Shown here: positions 59,747 through 64,000 of the stretch, in pieces
Layout of the letters: each line of letters opens with the position of its first letter
Position numbering within the stretch: the first letter of the stretch is position 1
Assembly (NCBI RefSeq): GCF_003672135.1
Contig: NC_039515.1
Location: 5,394,001-5,458,000 of the forward strand
Direction of reading: 5' to 3'
Origin: Ooceraea biroi
Lineage: Eukaryota > Arthropoda > Insecta > Hymenoptera > Formicidae
DNA: 64,000 bases
Translations under genes and position numbers: made by a program
Notes under the pieces: model-generated
What the model was told of the DNA's origin: nothing
Databases searched by the model: none
The model's input: the letters and a program-made list of their open reading frames with translations, nothing else

Positions 59747-59844
59747 GTAATAAAAAACAAGTCAGTTCGTTTTATCATTTCGATATAGCATACTAATTCA
59801 GTAATTCCTATATAGTATACACAGATAATGGTACATTAACTTGA

Positions 59845-62800
59845 TCATTCCCACCGACTCTTTCGCACTCTTTTGCGCTCCGGTGCCGCCGAGTTGGAGG
59901 CCTGGTTGTCCTGCGCCGCAGGCTTCGGTGGCGGAACGGTCGGCGGTGGTGGCGGTGGCATTATCACCGACGGTGGCGTGATTGTTTGCTCCCAGGTGTG
60001 ATCCGATGATGCTCGGAACTGCGAGAAATTGAAATCGCATTAACAGAGGGTTTGCATTATCGAACGCGACGCACGTTTACGCGATAAGTGCGTCCTCACC
60101 TGGGAATTATATTGACTTCGGAAAGCGGCTTTCATCGCAGATAGCCGATCGCTGCCGGGACCTTGTCTCTCCAACTTTTTAACGACCTCGCTGATGTCCT
60201 TGGACGTCTGCGACGAGGATCCGCTCTAAAATGTGCGATCATTATAGCAGTTATCTCGAGAAAATATGTGCGTACAAGGATTTACGTATCGTTAATTGCG
60301 ATACACCGTACCGAGTTTGACGACTCGGGCCTGCCTCGGAAGCCGAGTCCGGCCCCGCCGATATTCAGACTCTTTCCTTTCCCGCCTTTGAACCTCGACT
60401 TCCTAAACCACGCGCTTTGCATGGCCAAATCTATCAAGCTTTTTGGCACCTCTTGATTCGCCCCCTCCAAGTTCCTCACCAAATGTCCGGCAAATTCCTT
60501 ATCTTTTTCGGTTACAAGGGTGTACGCCGTACCTTTCTCACCGGCTCGCCCTGTTCTTCCTATTCTGTGCGTATGCGTATCGATATCGCGCGCTACGTCG
60601 TAATTCACGACCGTCTTGATATGTGGAATGTCCAATCCTCGCGCTGAAACGCCATAGAGTATATTTAGAGTACTCTACAATTTATGTAGTTGTATGTAAT
60701 TTACGTGAACGATGTATTTGTGTATAATTTTTTCCACAATTTAACTTTTATATATTTATAACACATAAATGGTCCAATTACCGGCTACGTCAGTAGCAAC
60801 CAAAGTGCTGACATCCTTTTTCTTGAAAGCGGTGATCACTTTGTTCCTTTCAATCTGATCCATGTCACCATGCAGAAGTAGCACGTCAAACTCTTTCAGT
60901 TTGAGATTGTTGGCGAGTTCTTCCGCGTTCAGCTGATGTGGGGTAAAGACATTAGAATACAACATTGCCCATTAACATTGTAGAAAACGGTTACGTGATG
61001 CACAGCTTTTGCACACCTTCTTGGTGACAAAGATCAAGAGGCTGCCGGCACTGAGAAACTCGACCAAATTCTGCAACAGCCAGTTCCACTTGCCGCTAGG
61101 ATTATTATGGAACATAACGACGTGTTGCGTCACGTCGGTATTAGCCTCGCCGACGTCTCCCTGTACGATCCTGATAGGATCCGTTAACACGTCCCTGGCG
61201 AGCTTCTCTACTTTCTTTTTGAACGTCGCGCTAAACAGCAACGTCTGTCGGTCAGGCCTCACGTGATTACATATAGATCGCACTTGCGGTTCTGAAAGAA
61301 AAAACAAACTTCGATATATCATTCGTGCGCTAGCAGTAGACGCTAGATGCGACGCGGTAACGTGCACTCGCTCACCAAATCCCATGTCGAACATTCTGTC
61401 AGCTTCGTCGAGGACCAAGAATGTTACCCTGCTGAGACTCGTTGCCTTCATCTTAACTAAATCGATCATTCTACCAGGAGTAGCGACCACGATCTCCGCA
61501 CCGCTTTCCAACGCCTTGCTCTGCTCCCATTTGCTGCCACCTCCGTAGCAACAGCACACTTGGATGTTATAAACCTTACCGAATTTCTTCGCTTCTTGAT
61601 AAATCTACGAATAATATTTATAATAGCCTTTATCCTTTAATAACCTTCTCCGCTATGGATATTCAATTCTGAAGATACAATACCTGTTGAGACAATTCCC
61701 TAGTGGGCGCCAGGATAAGACCGATGGGACCATCTCCGGCTTTTAGTTCACGTTGGTCCATAATATGCACCAACATCGGCCAGATGAACGCCGCTGTCTT
61801 TCCACTACCGGTTTTCGCTATACCTATTATGTCCCGTCCACTTAAAGCAGCCGGGATTGCCTGCGCTTGTATAGGCGTGGGTTGCGTGTACTCATTTTTG
61901 CGGATAGCCTTTATCAGTGCATCATCGAAACCGAAATGGCCGAAACTGGTGATCGGATTTGGCGGGGACGGTCCGGATACCTTTATGCCCAGGGTCTTCT
62001 TCAGGTCATCAATCTGCTGCTTACTTAGACTCGCGATCTCCTCGTGCACATTGTAGAAGTTTTTCTCGAACGGCTCGTACTTTATCTCGCTGTGATCGAT
62101 CGGTGGTAATGGATCAATCTCCTTCTTTTTCGGTGGGGCAATTGGATTGCCGTCCTCGTCGTATTCAATTTCTTGATCCGATTCTTCCTGCTGCAAACCA
62201 GCGGTTGGATTTTCCTCCATGTACCTTGAGAGCGAAAGGAAATTTTTTTTATCGTAATTTTAGACACATAACGTGACTTTTTGCCACAAATTTGTACCTG
62301 TAGTAACTCTCTTCGTCATCTTCCCCATCAATATCCGCTCGGAATCCCTTGGACTTGTCTTCCTTGCGATTTTCGTCATGTTGAGCGACACATTTATTTC
62401 GCTTGACTTCTGCATCGATACTCGCCATGAATGCGTCCAGGGTATCCTCCTCGCTGTCGCTCTCATCTTTTGCAGTTGATTTCTTCATCAAGTCATAAGT
62501 AGGAGAACCAGGTGCAGGTATGTATTCCAATGAGGAAGTTGGAGGTTCGTCGTCGTCCTCAAAATATCTGATTTCAAATAATGATGTTACAAAGATATTT
62601 AATCCATTTTTTTTGGTAATATTAAGATTAACAAAGAATTGTCACTCACTCTTCTTCCGTTTTGCTGCGCTTCTTAGGCACGCCCCAACAAGCAGACAAA
62701 GCGTTTTCCGTAATGGCATTCATTGTATGATAGCCTTGCTTACTCAATGTAGAATTTGGTGGAGGCGGAGGTATGTTAGTGCCGCTTCTTTTACCAGACA

Positions 62801-62861
62801 TTTGAAAGCCTGCAAATCCAAAGCCCTTCGGCTTGTTGCTACCTCCTCGATGATAGCTCAT
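59845..62861 (-). CDS. DDX42: DEAD-box RNA helicase DDX42 (complete, nine exons)
   Basis: Minus-strand exons: 62861-62650, 62567-62298, 62224-61684, 61604-61376, 61291-61017, 60932-60782, 60643-60312, 60225-60100, 60018-59845. All join in frame to 769 residues. A Gly-rich N-terminus is followed by YFEDDDEP and the conserved linker IDPLPPIDHSEIKYEPFEKN. The helicase core follows: Q motif (TQPTPIQ), AKTGSGKT at about 297-304, PTREL, TPGR, DEAD at about 407-410, SAT, FVTKK, ATDVAARGLD, HRIGRTGR. The FRKSRFKGGKGK segment and the C-terminal RKSRWE are characteristic of DDX42. The family is an ATP-dependent RNA helicase associated with SF3b in U2 snRNP pre-mRNA splicing, in the nucleus. The tail is shorter than vertebrate DDX42 and includes a proline run. 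Start at 62861 (MSYHRGGSNKPKG). Confidence 0.95.
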
Positions 62862-64000
62862 TGCGTTGGCAAAAAGTCAGTGCCTTAAAAACATCATCCA
62901 GAGTTAAAGACAATAAATACGATGAATGTAACTAATCTTATTACTAATAACCTTATTGTAAACCTTATTGACCATATTATGCAGTAAGACATAATACTTG
63001 ATATTTACTGGACAAAACAGACGACATTCCGACTTTATTTTAAATATTCTCAATCCCGATGCAACAACAGATTTGGCTAGATTTCTCGTCGAGAAATTTT
63101 ACTCATTTTTAATGATTGTAGTTTTAACTTTAATGCATAAATCAATGTTTGAAAGTTCAAGGGTTTAAAGGTTAAGGGTTATGATACTACTTCGTCGATA
63201 TGAAAATACCATTGACATCGCACAGTAACTTCATCAAACGTCGTCGATTCTTCTATCATAATCGCGATAATCGTAAAAACTTAATCGTGCAATAAGTACC
63301 TTGTGAATTCACGAGTTTATTCGCATTTATCTCGACACAATCGGAATATCGAACAGCAGACTCTTGTCACAAACAATCATAAACTATGAAACGCCATTAC
63401 TGTGGGCAGTATTTATAGTTCATTTTTATAACCAGATAGTCAGGGTTGACAAAAGACGTATAGAGACGCCTAGTAATGTTTCAGCGAAACTCCTATATTT
63501 ATTTTCAAAGTTACGGTTACGGCCAAATAACAAAACTAATTGCGTAATAATTATACTTTTCGTAATCAGAAAGATGTACAGAGCTCTTTTTCGATAAATG
63601 GTCAAAATAAAAATTTTATTTGCTGTATTCAGCAGACTCAACAGTTGGACCTCAGATTTTCCTCTGAATGACCAATCCGGAGCGTCATTCAGGAAAATCT
63701 AGTAACGTTGCTCAATTGTTGAGCACCAGCAGTTCAAGTGTAGTCTAGTAATAAATTGTATTTTTAATTTTTATTTATAATAACATAATCTATTCTTCCG
63801 TTTTAAATATATTGATGATTTTAAAATATTTGTTACCCAATCAGATAGCTGTGTTATTATCTAAAAGATATACTTTTATCTGTTTCGTTATAAGAATGGA
63901 CTGAATAGTAGTGCTGCCAGATTCCGGGCACTTGGTAGCATTCCGTATCATACATTTTATTTAATAGATTAACGATAATCAAGAATGTAATCGGTAAATC
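62862..64000. other. 5' flank of the DDX42-like gene
   Basis: AT-rich, no supported gene. A short palindromic segment lies near 63625-63755. Confidence 0.5.
63654..63701. repeat. Short hairpin
   Basis: AGATTTTCCTCTGAATGAC and GTCATTCAGGAAAATCT pair around an ~11-nt loop. It sits within flanking inverted matches (CAACAGTTG, CAATTGTTGAG), possibly a small MITE. Confidence 0.6.

Larger units (their letters stand above)
56529..59844. other. 3' flank of kinase copy 2 and convergent intergenic DNA
   Basis: Holds the tandem 981-bp MITEs (56566-58532). 58533-59740 has no supported gene; an AATAAA near 59301 could end the kinase transcript. Confidence 0.55.

Overview
The window is animal, almost certainly insect, nuclear DNA. 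Its genes are split by GT-AG introns, its exons are GC-rich at third positions, and the background is CpG-rich but broken by AT-rich transposons of insect type (mariner, DD41D-like Tc1/mariner, TTAA-flanked and 8-bp-duplication elements). The CpG-rich background and mariner content fit a hymenopteran, possibly an ant; that is an inference. Three protein-coding genes are supported.

Genes. (1) 662-9460, plus strand: the 3' part of a DRAK/STK17-type serine/threonine kinase gene, three exons visible and the start outside the window. (2) 31681-56528, plus strand: a complete second DRAK/STK17-type kinase gene of seven exons and 1,223 predicted residues, with a very long Ser/Gln-rich tail. The two are tandem paralogs with the same exon phases across the kinase domain but unrelated tails. 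The second has an extra 78-bp intron and reads Asp-Phe-Glu where the DFG motif is expected. (3) 59845-62861, minus strand: a complete nine-exon DEAD-box RNA helicase matching DDX42 (SF3b-associated, pre-mRNA splicing), convergent with the kinases.

Mobile and repetitive DNA. Kinase 1 introns hold a 2.5-kb TTAA-flanked element with a mariner nested in it (1749-4268), a hAT-like MITE with a perfect 8-bp target duplication (4725-5320), and one copy of an 869-bp TIR element (6657-7525). The space between the kinases holds a TTAA fold-back MITE (11341-12060), a dead DD41D-like element (14996-16513), a MITE with another MITE nested in it (17238-18176), an internally amplified mariner (19625-23668), a possible solo LTR, and a 2.4-kb macrosatellite (27667-30078). 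Kinase 2 introns hold a second TTAA element (32764-33978), a TIR element filled with 310-bp hairpin repeats (36378-38541), the second 869-bp copy (39324-40192), a long-TIR DD41D derivative (42455-43376), a 1.46-kb element with a perfect 8-bp duplication (44927-46390), and a second internally amplified mariner (47264-52030). A tandem pair of 981-bp MITEs begins 37 bp after the kinase 2 stop codon.

The most unusual signal is repeated internal tandem expansion of DNA transposons. Two mariners about 24 kb apart, in opposite orientation, carry 5 and 6 head-to-tail copies of the same ~700-bp catalytic segment. They share the same 9-bp microhomology junction, the same inactivating frameshift and the same odd patch in the last unit. 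The expanded, transposase-dead form therefore appears to have moved as a unit. The 310-bp hairpin array, the 981-bp pair and the ~600-bp array suggest the same tendency elsewhere in the locus.
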